This document shows, piece by piece, positions 18,725-28,899 of a stretch of 64,000 bases of DNA; within the stretch, counting starts at the first letter, position 1; each line of letters begins with the position of its first letter. A model generated the notes under the pieces. That model saw nothing but the letters and a program-made list of their open reading frames with translations. It made no database searches and was not told the origin of the DNA. Source of the DNA: Phocaeicola coprophilus (GTDB taxonomy: Bacteria; Bacteroidota; Bacteroidia; Bacteroidales; Bacteroidaceae). Position numbers and translations under genes: made by a program. The stretch covers positions 1 through 64,000 of the forward strand of contig JACJJM010000008.1 in the NCBI GenBank assembly GCA_016900015.1, in the 5' to 3' direction.

Positions 18725-20707
18725 TTACTTCCCGGCCTTCACGAACCGGTAGACGGCAAACGTCATCGGACCGATTTCGGTGCTGACACTCCGGCCGTCG
18801 GTCACAGTCACGCGGCTCTCCTGCGGGGTGATGGTCGCGGGGGCGTCGAGCGTGTTCTCGGCATCGGGGTTGTCGCTATGGAGTGTCGTGCAGGTGCCTT
18901 CGGCAAGGCGGGCTTTCTTCATCCCTTTAAAGTCCAGAAGCAGCGGTTGTGCCTGGTCGGAGGTGTTGACCACCTTGACGATGTAGCTCTGTGTCGGTTC
19001 GTCCCACACGGCGCTGGCGAAGAGACCTTCCTGTCCCTCCTGTCCGCTCACCGGACGGCCTTCCATCGTGAGGGGGACGACGTGCGTGCCACGGTTGTGC
19101 CCGTAGAGTGCCTGCACGTACCAGCTGCACGTGCGTACGCTGCGGAGGTTGTCGAACCAGATGAGGTCGGGACGCCACTGCCATCCTTCGACGTGGGCCA
19201 GCAGCGGGGCGTAGGTAGCCATGTGGACGATGTCAGCATTGCGCTCCACGCCCGTGAGGAAGGCTGCTTCGAGCAGGGAGGCGTGGAAGTGGTTCCACTT
19301 CTTGCCGCGCCCGTGGCAGGCATATTCGCCGGCAAACACCTTTGGTCCGCGGCGGTCGTAGTCGTCATAGCGGCTGCCCGACTGGAGGAACCAGCTCTCG
19401 GGGCGGTAGAAATGTTCGTCCACGAGGTCGACTTTCAGGCGGCGCATTTCGGGCCATAGATAGTCGAAGTCCTTGCCTTCCGAGTTCGGACCGGACGAGC
19501 CGATGATGTGCAGGTCGGGGTAGTGCTTGCGCAGGGCCTTGACGAACTGTTCGAGACGGTCCACGTATTCCGGCCCCCACTGTTCGTTGCCCACGGCCAG
19601 GTATTTCAGGCCGAACGGTTCGGGATGGCCCATGCGGGCACGCAGCCGCCCCCATTCGGTCGTGAGGGAGTCGCCGTTGGCAAATTCCACGAGGTCGAGC
19701 GCGTCTTGTATGTATGTGTCGAGGCTGTCGACGGGGACGTGTGCCTTGGGGTCATTGTTCTGGTATTGGCAGGCCAGTCCGCAGTTCACCACGGGTAGCG
19801 GCTCGGCGCCCATGTCTTCGGCCAGCAGGAAGAGTTCGTAGAACCCCATGCCGTAGGTCTGGAAGTAGTCGGGGAAGAAGCGGTGGCGGAAGGTGTATTG
19901 CCAACGGTTCTCGTTGAGCGGGCGGTTCTCCACCGGGCCGACGGAGTTTTTCCAGTTGTAGCGCGTGCCGAGGTCGGTGCCCTCCACGATGCAGCCTCCG
20001 GGGAAGCGGAACACGCCCGGCCGCGTGTCGGCCAATGCCTGAACGAGGTCCTTGCGCAAGCCGTTGCGGCGGCCCTTCCAGGTGTCGACGGGGAAGAGCG
20101 AGACATGTTCCAGGTCGATGTGTCCTCCGGCCGAGGCATAGAAGATGCGCAGATGTGCTTTGGGGTGGGGCGCTCCCGGCGTGAGCACGACTTCATACTG
20201 ATGCCATTCGGGAGAGTCCACGTCGAGGTCGGCCGAGGCGAGCACCTGGCTTTCGCTTGCCGAGGCCGGGTCGATAAGCTCCACGCGGAGTTTCTGTTTC
20301 TCCCCGCGTGCCCACACGCTGAAGCGGTAGCTTTCTCCTGCCCGGAGGCCGATGCCGAAGAATCCTTCATTCTCCAGCCCTGTGCGCTTCTCGTGATGGG
20401 AAGCCGGGAAGAGGCGGACGTAGTGCGGGTTGCGCTCGAAGGGACCGTCGTCGTGCAGCGTGACATGTCCGAACGTGCGCCACCCCATGAGGCGCTGGGG
20501 GAACTCGAACGAGCGGTTTTTCACCAGTTCGGCATAGAGGCCGCCGTCGGCCCCGAAGTTGATGTCTTCGAAGAAATGCCCGTACATCGTGGGCTGTATC
20601 TCTGCCCCTTGTTTGCCCGCCTCGATGACGAAGTGGCGGGTCTGCGCGTGCAGGCCGAGGCTTGCGGCGAGCATGAGGGCTGCCAATAGAAGAGTCTGTT
20701 TGTTCAT
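18725..20707 (-). CDS. Alpha-L-arabinofuranosidase, GH51
   Basis: The 660-residue exported enzyme hydrolyses terminal alpha-L-arabinofuranosyl residues. A signal peptide ends at about residue 21 (LHAQ). A galactose-binding-like N-terminal part follows, with the GH51 'MYGHFFEDINFGADGGLYAE' region near 41-60. The TIM barrel carries the acid/base E375 in GNEQWG and the nucleophile E461 in FAGEYACH. The C-terminal beta-sandwich resembles the alpha-L-AF-C domain. It lies downstream of the hybrid sensor gene on the same strand, separated by a tandem-repeat array. A probable promoter at 20753-20783 would allow independent expression. Confidence 0.93.
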   Translation of the reverse strand: MNKQTLLLAALMLAASLGLHAQTRHFVIEAGKQGAEIQPTMYGHFFEDINFGADGGLYAELVKNRSFEFPQRLMGWRTFGHVTLHDDGPFERNPHYVRLFPASHHEKRTGLENEGFFGIGLRAGESYRFSVWARGEKQKLRVELIDPASASESQVLASADLDVDSPEWHQYEVVLTPGAPHPKAHLRIFYASAGGHIDLEHVSLFPVDTWKGRRNGLRKDLVQALADTRPGVFRFPGGCIVEGTDLGTRYNWKNSVGPVENRPLNENRWQYTFRHRFFPDYFQTYGMGFYELFLLAEDMGAEPLPVVNCGLACQYQNNDPKAHVPVDSLDTYIQDALDLVEFANGDSLTTEWGRLRARMGHPEPFGLKYLAVGNEQWGPEYVDRLEQFVKALRKHYPDLHIIGSSGPNSEGKDFDYLWPEMRRLKVDLVDEHFYRPESWFLQSGSRYDDYDRRGPKVFAGEYACHGRGKKWNHFHASLLEAAFLTGVERNADIVHMATYAPLLAHVEGWQWRPDLIWFDNLRSVRTCSWYVQALYGHNRGTHVVPLTMEGRPVSGQEGQEGLFASAVWDEPTQSYIVKVVNTSDQAQPLLLDFKGMKKARLAEGTCTTLHSDNPDAENTLDAPATITPQESRVTVTDGRSVSTEIGPMTFAVYRFVKAGK

Positions 20708-20752
20708 GGGATTGTATCTTTATGTATGTAATGAAACGAAATGATTGTGGGC

Positions 20753-20783
20753 GAAAGTTAGGAAAGATGTCCGACCGGCACAA
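20753..20783 (-). promoter_or_regulatory. Possible promoter of the GH51 gene
   Basis: On the minus strand TTGT and TAACTTTC are separated by 19 bases. The second is one mismatch from TAnnTTTG. It lies about 46 bases before the GH51 start. Confidence 0.35.
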
Positions 20784-20937
20784 GGATAGCCCGTGCAAAT
20801 CGCTTTCCGGCGTCGCACATTGCCGAAAAACAGTCCATCGCTGCCGAAATCGCGGCGCGTATCCTCCCACTGTTCCTAATATGTTTGTCTTCAGCTCCCT
20901 GTTGTCTGCCTGCCGGGCCTGCGCCACATGCCTCCGG

Positions 20938-21213
20938 CCAACGCCTATGTCTTGACGCTGCCAACACCCGTGTCTTGACGCTGCCAACGCCTATGTCTTG
21001 ATGCTGCCAACGCCTATGTCTTGACACTGCCAACGCCTATGTCTTGACACTGCCAACGCCTATGTCTTGACACTGCCAACACCTATGTCTTGACGCCGCC
21101 AACACCCGTGTCTTGGTCTCGCCTTCACCCGTGTGTCGGTTTCACCTTCACTACTGTGAGCGCCTTGCCTTCACTACTGTGAACACCCTGCCTTCACTAC
21201 TGTCTTGATTTGG
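20938..21213. repeat. 12-copy 23-bp tandem repeat array
   Basis: Units repeat exactly every 23 bases from 20938. Copies 1-8 are of the type ccaacRcc..gtcttgac; copies 9-12 have drifted to ccttcac..gtg. No spacing change occurs over 276 bases. The last unit ends 7 bases before the stop codon of the hybrid sensor gene. The array sits between that gene and GH51. No open reading frame explains it, since 23 is not a multiple of three, and there are no variable spacers as in CRISPR. Confidence 0.9.
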
Positions 21214-21220
21214 GCATCGT

Positions 21221-24200
21221 TCATGCCTTGCGTTTCCGGCGCATGTAGTCGCTCGGGCTCATGCCATATTTCTCCTTGAAGCGTTGGCGGAAGTAGGGGA
21301 CGCTGCTGAAGCCTGTCATGTCCGACACGTCGGCCACGGTGTATTCGCCCGAGTCGAGCAGTTCGGCTGCCCGGCACATCTTGGCGTCGCGCACCAGTTC
21401 GTTGAGCGGCATTCCCGTGAGGGCTTTCACTTTGCGGTAGAGGGTCGAGTGGCTCATACACATCTTGTCGGCGATGAAGGCCATGTCCATGCGTTCCATG
21501 TTGAGATGGTCGGCGATGATGCGGTTCACCTTGTCGAGGAAGTCCCGGTCGAGCTTGCTGAGCGTCTCGACGGCTTCCGTGTGGTGTGGCGTGGCTTCGT
21601 CTTCGCCGGTGTGTGAGGCCGTGATGAGGTGTGCCAGCCGGCGGCGGTTGTCGAGCAGGTTGTCGATGCGGCTGCTCAGGAGGCTGGTGCTGAAGGGCTT
21701 GTTCAGATAGGAGTCTGCGCCTGCGGCATATCCCTCTTCCTTGTCGCGCGAGCTGTCTTTGGCCGTGAGCAGGATGACGGGGATATGGCTCGTGCTGACG
21801 TCCTGCTTCACGAGGCGGCACAGGGTGACTCCGTCCATCACGGGCATCATGATGTCGCTCACGATGATGTCGGGGATGCGCTGGCGGGCGATGTCCCATC
21901 CCTCCTGTCCATCGGCAGCGGTGAGCACTTCGTAGCGGTCTTCGAAAGAGGTGCGTATGTATTCGCGGATGTCTTTGTTGTCTTCCACCACGAGCAGGAT
22001 GGGGCGGTTGTCGTCCGTGTCGCCGTCGTCGGCCTTGCCGGGCTGTGCTGTGTCCGGTTTGCTTTCGGTGTGTGTTTCCTTGTGTAGGGCGTCGGGGTAA
22101 ATGCAGTCCGTGGGCAGGCTGACGGTGAAGGTGCTGCCTTCGCCCGCTGTGCTTTCGGCCGTGATGGTGCCTTGATGGAGCTCGACGAGCGACTTCACAA
22201 GGGCCAGCCCGATGCCTGAGCCGGAGGCCTGGTGGTCGCCGTTCTCTTGGTAATAGCGTTCGAAGATGTGGGGCAATGCCTGGGGGCTGATGCCGTAGCC
22301 CGTGTCGCTCACGCGGATGACCGTGCGGGGCTTGCCGTCGGGTGTTTCCTCCCCGCCGACGCTGAGCGTGATTCGTCCTTCCGGAGTGTATTTGATGGCG
22401 TTGGAAAGGAGGTTGTCTAGGATGATGGTCAGGATTTCCGGGTCGAAATAGAGCATATGGTGGCCCTCGCACCGGATGTCGAAGTCGAGTTTGTTGTTCG
22501 TGTTCAGTTCCTTGTAGCGCAGGCCGATTCCCTGCACCAGCTTGCCCAGGTCGGCATGTTCCACGCAGAGGCGGCGGTTTTCCGTCTCCGTCTTGCGGAA
22601 TTCGAGTAGTTGGTTGATCAGGTTCAGCAGGCGGGTGGCGCTGTCGCGGATGAGGCTGATGCGGTTGGCATGTTTGGGAGAGAGCGTCTTGTCGGCGAGC
22701 AGGTCTTCGAGCGGCCCCATGATGAGGGTGAGTGGCGTGCGCAGTTCGTGGGTGATGTTTGTGTAGAAGCGTAGGCGTTCGCTGTTCAGTTCCTGGTCGT
22801 TCTCATGTTGGTGTCGTTCCAGGTTCAGCCGGCTTTCGAGGTCGAGGCGGTGCTTGTAGAAGCGGATGATGACGTAGAGCACCATGCAGGCCAGCAGGAT
22901 GTAGACCGTCTTGGCATACCAGGAACTCCACCAGGGATGTGTGATGCGGATGGACACGGATGCTTGCCGGTCGCTCCAGGGCTGGTTGCGCAGGCGGGCT
23001 TTGACATGGAAGATGTATTCGCCCGGGGGCAGGTTGCGGAACATCACGCGGTGGTCATTGCCGGTCTCGAACCAGGCTGTGTGCAGCCCTTCCATGAGGT
23101 AGGCATATTCCACTTGCGGGCTTTGGGTGTAGTCGATGACGTTGAATGCGATGTCGAAGGTGTTTTCGTCGTATGCCAGCCGGATGCGGTTGTCGTCCGG
23201 ACGCGGGATGATGCGTTCGTGGTTCTTCTGTTGTTCATCACTGCTGTAGCTCTTGATTTCGGTGATGACCACGGGGGCGATAGGGCGGAGGTGCGGGATG
23301 TCAGTGGGCGAAAAGCAGCAGACACCCTCTTGCGAGCCGAAGTAGAGACGTCCGTCCCGGCTTTTGCAGACGGCGGCGTCCATGAAGTCTCCCTTAGGCA
23401 CGCCTTCGTCGTGGGTGTAGTTGTCAAACCGTTGCGTCTTGCTGTTCCAGTGTGAGATGCCTCCGTTGGTGCTGAGCCAGATTTCACCCTCGTTGTCTTC
23501 AGCTACGGCACGCACATGGATGTTTTCCAGTCCCTCGTGGTCGCCGTAGAGATACACCTTCTCGGGGTGTGCCGGGTCGGGGAGGTGTGCCAGCCCGTTG
23601 CGTGTGGCCACCCACAAGCCTCCTTTGCTGTCGATGAAGCAATGGTTGACGGCATTGGACCCCAGTCCGTTGGTTTCATCTATGGTGCATTGCAGTGTGT
23701 AGTTGCGGTCAAATTTCACCAAGCCTTTGCCGAATGTGCCCAGCCAGAGGTTTCCGTCGTGGTCGCGGGTGATGCAGGAAAGCATGCGGTCCGGCAGTTG
23801 GCTGTTGATGTCGTTGCGGGCTTCCAGACGTCCGTCCCGGCAGATGTAGGCTCCGTTGTAGGTCGCCACCCACACGATGCCGTCCCGGTCCTCATAGAAG
23901 CCATGCACATTGAGGTGTTTTTGCGGGGCCTGGATGCGTGTGATGCGCTGCGTCGCGGGGTCGCACTGCAGGACACCGTCTTCATACAGTCCCAGCCAGA
24001 GCTTTCCTTTGCTGTCTGTGTAGATGGAGCTCACGTGGGTATGAGGGCTGGCATGTCCTGTCAGGCTGATGATGCATTCCGTCTTTTGCCCGTAGTAGAC
24101 CACCAGCTTGTTTTCTCCGCCGGCCCACAAGCGTGCGTGGTCGTCGAAGGCTATGCTCCACACTTGCCGGTCGCTCAGGATTTTGCCTTGATAGACGCTG

Positions 24201-25288
24201 GGGGAGAGTATCTGAAATGTGGGAGGTTCATAACTCAGGAAGTCCACGCCTTGGCGGTAATTCCCAATCCAGATGTTGCCGAAAGAGTCTTGGAAGAAAC
24301 AACGGGTGTTGGGGGAGGCGATGCCTTTTCCCTGTCCGGTGCCGATATTGTGGAAACGCACGTTTTCAGGGGAGACAGGTCCTTCAGGGTCAAGCACGCT
24401 CACGCCGCCCATCTGCGTACAAATCCAGATTCGCCCGTCTGCTGACTGGCCGATGTCGTACACATAGTTGGAGATGAGTGAACGGGGGTTGCTGTCGTCG
24501 TGTTGCATGCTGGTGAATGTGCCGGTGTGCGGATTGAAGAGTGCCAGGCCGTTGTCTGTCCCGACCCATACCCGTTTGTCCTTGTCGATGAAGATGGCGT
24601 GCACGATGTTGCCCGGCAGGCTTTGCGGGTCTCCTTCCTTGTGGAGAAACTTCCGGCATGTGCGTGTCTTCAGGTCGATGAGGCTCAGGCCTTGCCCGTC
24701 ATGTCCCACATAGATATGTCCGTTGCCGTCATCGCACGTGCACCATGATTTGCCTTCGAAACCTTTGATGTCGCTCATGCGCCAGGGGGTGAGTTGTCCC
24801 GTCGCCGGGTCGAAATGTTCCAGTCCCAGATGGTAGTGGGTAATCCAGATGCCCCCATCGGCTGCATGGCAGATGTCGGTTACATCATTTGATATAAGCC
24901 CGTTGCTGGTGTTATAGTTGTGAGTGAAGCGTTGCAGGAGGCAGTCATACACGCTGATGCCATAGCGTTGCGTACCCACCCATACTGTGTTATGAAGCGT
25001 GTCGCAGTAGACCGTATTGAGTTCATTGCTGCTCAGCGTGGAGTTCTGGGTATTATAGACGGTTACTTCCGTTCCGTCGAACTTGTTCAACCCTGATTCG
25101 GTAGCTATCCAGATGCAACCTTGCTTGTCCTGGTCGATGTCGACCACATAGTTGCTTGACAGTCCGTTGTCAACATTGAAACGCTTGAATGTATAGTCCT
25201 CTTGAGCTTGTGCGGGCATGATGACGCCCTGTATCAACAACAGGATTAGGAGCGTGAGAAAGCTATGTCGGCTCGATAGTGGCTTCAT
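21221..25288 (-). CDS. Hybrid two-component system sensor/regulator (HTCS)
   Basis: This 1355-residue protein combines sensing and transcription control. A signal peptide (to about 28) leads to a large periplasmic sensor built of Reg_prop beta-propeller repeats (about 30-670) and a Y_Y_Y domain (about 690-780). A membrane segment near 790-812 precedes the kinase: HisKA with H847 in NITHELRTP, then an HATPase with 'NLLSNAIKYTPEG' and 'DTGYGI' blocks. A receiver domain (about 1093-1210) has D1145 in VSDIMMPVMDG. An AraC-type HTH forms the C-terminus. This is the standard regulator of Bacteroides polysaccharide loci. It is divergent from the SusC/SusD pair at 25580, which it probably activates. 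Confidence 0.95.
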   Translation of the reverse strand: MKPLSSRHSFLTLLILLLIQGVIMPAQAQEDYTFKRFNVDNGLSSNYVVDIDQDKQGCIWIATESGLNKFDGTEVTVYNTQNSTLSSNELNTVYCDTLHNTVWVGTQRYGISVYDCLLQRFTHNYNTSNGLISNDVTDICHAADGGIWITHYHLGLEHFDPATGQLTPWRMSDIKGFEGKSWCTCDDGNGHIYVGHDGQGLSLIDLKTRTCRKFLHKEGDPQSLPGNIVHAIFIDKDKRVWVGTDNGLALFNPHTGTFTSMQHDDSNPRSLISNYVYDIGQSADGRIWICTQMGGVSVLDPEGPVSPENVRFHNIGTGQGKGIASPNTRCFFQDSFGNIWIGNYRQGVDFLSYEPPTFQILSPSVYQGKILSDRQVWSIAFDDHARLWAGGENKLVVYYGQKTECIISLTGHASPHTHVSSIYTDSKGKLWLGLYEDGVLQCDPATQRITRIQAPQKHLNVHGFYEDRDGIVWVATYNGAYICRDGRLEARNDINSQLPDRMLSCITRDHDGNLWLGTFGKGLVKFDRNYTLQCTIDETNGLGSNAVNHCFIDSKGGLWVATRNGLAHLPDPAHPEKVYLYGDHEGLENIHVRAVAEDNEGEIWLSTNGGISHWNSKTQRFDNYTHDEGVPKGDFMDAAVCKSRDGRLYFGSQEGVCCFSPTDIPHLRPIAPVVITEIKSYSSDEQQKNHERIIPRPDDNRIRLAYDENTFDIAFNVIDYTQSPQVEYAYLMEGLHTAWFETGNDHRVMFRNLPPGEYIFHVKARLRNQPWSDRQASVSIRITHPWWSSWYAKTVYILLACMVLYVIIRFYKHRLDLESRLNLERHQHENDQELNSERLRFYTNITHELRTPLTLIMGPLEDLLADKTLSPKHANRISLIRDSATRLLNLINQLLEFRKTETENRRLCVEHADLGKLVQGIGLRYKELNTNNKLDFDIRCEGHHMLYFDPEILTIILDNLLSNAIKYTPEGRITLSVGGEETPDGKPRTVIRVSDTGYGISPQALPHIFERYYQENGDHQASGSGIGLALVKSLVELHQGTITAESTAGEGSTFTVSLPTDCIYPDALHKETHTESKPDTAQPGKADDGDTDDNRPILLVVEDNKDIREYIRTSFEDRYEVLTAADGQEGWDIARQRIPDIIVSDIMMPVMDGVTLCRLVKQDVSTSHIPVILLTAKDSSRDKEEGYAAGADSYLNKPFSTSLLSSRIDNLLDNRRRLAHLITASHTGEDEATPHHTEAVETLSKLDRDFLDKVNRIIADHLNMERMDMAFIADKMCMSHSTLYRKVKALTGMPLNELVRDAKMCRAAELLDSGEYTVADVSDMTGFSSVPYFRQRFKEKYGMSPSDYMRRKRKA

Positions 25289-25318
25289 GGGTATTTATCT
25301 CGTGAATTACTTCAACGG

Positions 25319-25326
25319 CAAAAATA
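25319..25326 (-). promoter_or_regulatory. Possible -7 element for the HTCS gene
   Basis: The minus strand reads TATTTTTG, a TAnnTTTG match, about 30 bases before the start codon. No clear -33 TTTG is present, so the call is tentative. Confidence 0.35.
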
Positions 25327-25472
25327 ACTTAAAATCCTGAATGATGTGGAGAGCCTGCGGCTTTTTTGTTTTGACCAGCTGTTTTTTCTTCATGGAGCGT
25401 ATAGTTTTTCAGCAAATTTCACTTTCGGATGGCTTCTGCACGATTTGTGCACCATCTTTGCTTAAATTTTAG

Positions 25473-25503
25473 TTTCTTTATAATATAGGAACTAATAAGT
25501 TTG
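25473..25503 (+). promoter_or_regulatory. Promoter of the SusC/SusD operon
   Basis: TTTC (25473-25476) and TAAGTTTG (25496-25503) are separated by 19 bases. The -7 box matches TAnnTTTG exactly. It lies 77 bases upstream of SusC, leaving a long leader. The HTCS binding site is expected just upstream. Confidence 0.55.
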
Positions 25504-25579
25504 CGTCCGAAAAGAGTTCCGGCACGGGCCGGACTTGGAAATGCCAAGAACAAACACACAATAAAACAACAGGAATAAA

Positions 25580-28500
25580 ATGAAGTCTAATCCATCTAAA
25601 AACAATCGAAGGTACATGTTTGCCTTGTTGTTCTGCGCCGGGTTCGTGGGCGGCTGTCCTGTCAGCGCTGCGGCGAGTGATGCCGGAATCATGGGCGTGC
25701 AACAACAAACGAATACCATTTTTGGTATTGTGAAGGATGCCAATGGAGAACCCATCATTGGTGCCAGTGTGAAAATCAAAGGGAGCCAGACAGGCTCCAT
25801 CACCGACCTCGACGGACGGTTTAAGATAAATGCCGTGGGGAGGGGTAAAGTAACTCTCGAAATCTCTTATATAGGTTATGCGACGCAGGACGTGGAGGCC
25901 ACTCCGGGCAAGGAAGTCAACGTCCTCTTGCAGGAAGACAACCAGATGCTGGAAGAAGTCGTGGTGGTCGGTTACGGCACGATGCGCAAGAAGGACCTGA
26001 CCGGTTCGGTCATCCAGATTCGTCCCGACAAGCTGGCCAACGAAGCCCCGAAGACCATCCAGGACGTGATGCGCGGCACACCGGGCTTGAATGTGGGCTA
26101 TGATGCTTCAGCCAAGGGCGGCGGCTCCCTCCAGGTGCGTGGCCAACGCTCCGTCTATACCTCCGGCGGACACAACGACCCGCTTATCATCCTCGACGGC
26201 ATGCAGTTCTACGGCGAGCTTTCTGAAATCAACCCGCAGGACATCGCCCAGATTGACGTCCTGAAGGATGCTTCCGCAGCAGCCGTTTACGGTGCGAAGG
26301 GTGCCAACGGCGTTATCGCGATTACTACAAAGAAAGGTAAGCTCGGCAAACCGACCATCAATGTGAGCGCAACGCTGGGTATCAATCAGAAGAGCGCCTA
26401 CCGCGACGTGTTCAGCGCGAAGGACTATGTGCGTTACCGCACCGACTGGTACAAGACTCAGACCTACGGCGTGAACCCCGAAACGGGACGTTACGAAGCC
26501 TACCAGACGGGCAGCAACGCCGGAAAGATTGGCTACTATGACAATCCCTACGCCCTGCCTAACGGCGTGACCCAAGACCAATGGGCTGCCTATACCACCA
26601 ACCCCGAAGGCGCGGGCCTGATGGAAATCTGGGGACTCCGCCTCGGCTTGGAAGACGTCGTGCTCCAAAACTTCATCAACGGCAAGACGTTCGACTGGTA
26701 TGACTCCACCTTCCGTACGGGCATCAACCAGGACTATAACGCCAGCATCTCCGGCGCGAGCGAGCGGATGAACTACTACATGTCCTTCGGCTACCAGAGC
26801 AACGAGGGTGCCATCGTGGGCAACGATTACAGCGCCTTCCGTGCCAACCTGAAAGTGTCCGGCAAGGTGACCGACTGGCTTGAAATCGGCGCGAACATCA
26901 ACTTCCAGGACCGTACCGACGGCGACATCTCCGTCTCCACCGGCACGAACTACTGGGACAACAACATGCTCCGCAACAGCCCCTATGCCAACTTTAAGGA
27001 AGAAGACGGCTCGTATGCCCAATACCCGATGGGTAACAGCGTGAAGCGCGGCTACAACTACTACTTCGACCGCCAATACATCGACCTTGACAAGGGTTAC
27101 ACGGTGCTCAACACTATCTTCAATGCCAAAGTGACCCTGCCGTTTGGCTTCAAGTATGAGTTCAACGTAGCTCCCCGCTACCAGTTCTTCTACAACCGCT
27201 ATTTCACTTCGGCCGAGAAGCCCGACAGTAACCCCGATACGCAAGGTGTAGACCGCGAGAACGCGAAACGCTTCGACTGGTCGCTCAACAACACCATCAC
27301 CTGGGACCATACGTTCAACGACAAACATCACGTCGTCCTCACCCTCGTGCAGGAAGCCGAGGAACGCCAATACTGGCAGGAGCGCATCGAGGCCCGCGGC
27401 ATTCTTCCGACCGATGCGCTGGGTTACCACGAGATAGACAACGCCACCAAGGCCCTGAGCAATTTCACCTCGAACGATACGCACGAGACGGCCGCTGCCT
27501 ACATGGCCCGCCTCTTCTACTCCTACGACGACCGCTACATGGTGACGGCCACCGTCCGCCGCGACGGTTACTGCGCCTTCGGTGCAAACAACCCCTGGGC
27601 CACTTTCCCCTCTATCTCTGCAGCGTGGACCTTCACCAATGAGAAGTTCTTCAAGTGGGAACCGATGAGCACTGGTAAGCTCCGCGTCTCCTGGGGTAAG
27701 AACGGTAACCGTTCGCTCGCCGACCCGTATGTGGCTCTGTCCGACTTGGGTGCCGGCATGGGTAAGACGATGGGCTACATCGACAAGAACGGAAACGTGG
27801 TCGATATGAAATACATGAGCGCCAACCGTCTGGCCAACCCGAACCTGCAATGGGAAAAGACCGAGGCCTACAACATCGGTTTGGACTTCGGCTTCTTCAA
27901 CGACCGCCTGACCGGTAGCATCGAAGGTTACTTCATGACTACCCACGACATGATTATGAGCCAGCGTCTGCCGGACTTCTCCGGATTTGGAAACATCACG
28001 ACCAATTTGGGCGAGGTGCAAAACCGCGGTCTGGAAATCTCCTTGAACTCCGTTAACTTCGACCGGGAAAACTTCACGTGGAACACCTCGTTCGGACTCT
28101 CCTGGAACAAGAACAAAATCAAACACCTCTACTATGAGATGGAAGACGTGACCGACGCCCAGGGCAACGTCATCGGCCAGAAGGAAATGGACGACGAAGC
28201 CAACGGCTGGTTCATCGGCCAACCCATCGGCGTCATCTGGGACTACAAGGTGACCGGCATCTGGCAGGCCGACGAGGTGGAAGAAGCTGCCAAGTATGGC
28301 CAACGTCCCGGCGACCCGAAGGTGGAAAACTCCTATACGGAAGACGACATCATCAATGACGACGGCACCCGCACGGCTGTCTACAACGACAAGGACAAGC
28401 ATTTCCTCGGCCAGACTGCTCCGAAGGTACGCCTCTCGCTGCGCAACGACTTCACGCTGTGGAAGAACATCGACTTCTCCTTCAGCCTCTATTCGAACCT

Positions 28501-28879
28501 CGGCCACAAGAGCCTCTCGGGCAACTACCTGAACAATGATAACGGAGGTTCGCTCATCACCTACGGCTACAACACCTTCAAGAAGGAATACTGGACGCCG
28601 GACAACCCGACCAACAAGTATGCCCGCCTGAACGCAGCCGGCCCGAGCGGTGCAGGACAACCGCAGAAGCTCTACAACCGCTCGTTTGTCCGCTTCGACA
28701 ACATCTCGCTGGCCTACACCCTGCCGCAGGAGTTGACCCGCAAATGGCAGATCGAGCGCGTGAAGGTCTATGCCACCGTGCGCAACGTCGGTTGCTGGGG
28801 AGCTTGGGAATACGGCGACGCCGAGACCGGAGGACTGGCTACCCGTACTTACACGTTCGGTTTGAATCTGACTTTCTAA
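25580..28879 (+). CDS. SusC-like TonB-dependent outer-membrane transporter
   Basis: This 1099-residue transporter has a signal peptide (to about 32), a carboxypeptidase-regulatory-like domain (about 45-125, 'IIGASVKIKGSQTGSITD' block), the TonB/plug region with 'VVVVGYGTMRKKDLTGS' and 'LKDASAAAVYGAKGANGVI', and a C-terminal beta-barrel ending in FGLNLTF. It has the usual SusC length. Codon choice is strongly skewed towards C-ending codons compared with the SusC at 10624, suggesting high expression. It lies divergent from the HTCS gene and directly before SusD (20-base gap). The ligand is probably a galactan-type oligosaccharide, judged from the surrounding enzymes. Confidence 0.95.
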   Translation: MKSNPSKNNRRYMFALLFCAGFVGGCPVSAAASDAGIMGVQQQTNTIFGIVKDANGEPIIGASVKIKGSQTGSITDLDGRFKINAVGRGKVTLEISYIGYATQDVEATPGKEVNVLLQEDNQMLEEVVVVGYGTMRKKDLTGSVIQIRPDKLANEAPKTIQDVMRGTPGLNVGYDASAKGGGSLQVRGQRSVYTSGGHNDPLIILDGMQFYGELSEINPQDIAQIDVLKDASAAAVYGAKGANGVIAITTKKGKLGKPTINVSATLGINQKSAYRDVFSAKDYVRYRTDWYKTQTYGVNPETGRYEAYQTGSNAGKIGYYDNPYALPNGVTQDQWAAYTTNPEGAGLMEIWGLRLGLEDVVLQNFINGKTFDWYDSTFRTGINQDYNASISGASERMNYYMSFGYQSNEGAIVGNDYSAFRANLKVSGKVTDWLEIGANINFQDRTDGDISVSTGTNYWDNNMLRNSPYANFKEEDGSYAQYPMGNSVKRGYNYYFDRQYIDLDKGYTVLNTIFNAKVTLPFGFKYEFNVAPRYQFFYNRYFTSAEKPDSNPDTQGVDRENAKRFDWSLNNTITWDHTFNDKHHVVLTLVQEAEERQYWQERIEARGILPTDALGYHEIDNATKALSNFTSNDTHETAAAYMARLFYSYDDRYMVTATVRRDGYCAFGANNPWATFPSISAAWTFTNEKFFKWEPMSTGKLRVSWGKNGNRSLADPYVALSDLGAGMGKTMGYIDKNGNVVDMKYMSANRLANPNLQWEKTEAYNIGLDFGFFNDRLTGSIEGYFMTTHDMIMSQRLPDFSGFGNITTNLGEVQNRGLEISLNSVNFDRENFTWNTSFGLSWNKNKIKHLYYEMEDVTDAQGNVIGQKEMDDEANGWFIGQPIGVIWDYKVTGIWQADEVEEAAKYGQRPGDPKVENSYTEDDIINDDGTRTAVYNDKDKHFLGQTAPKVRLSLRNDFTLWKNIDFSFSLYSNLGHKSLSGNYLNNDNGGSLITYGYNTFKKEYWTPDNPTNKYARLNAAGPSGAGQPQKLYNRSFVRFDNISLAYTLPQELTRKWQIERVKVYATVRNVGCWGAWEYGDAETGGLATRTYTFGLNLTF

Positions 28880-28899
28880 ACTAACAAACACGTAAAACA

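Noticed and set aside
20938-21213. Possible CRISPR array
   Set aside because: Repeats are directly adjacent with no spacers and no cas genes are near, so it is a tandem minisatellite.
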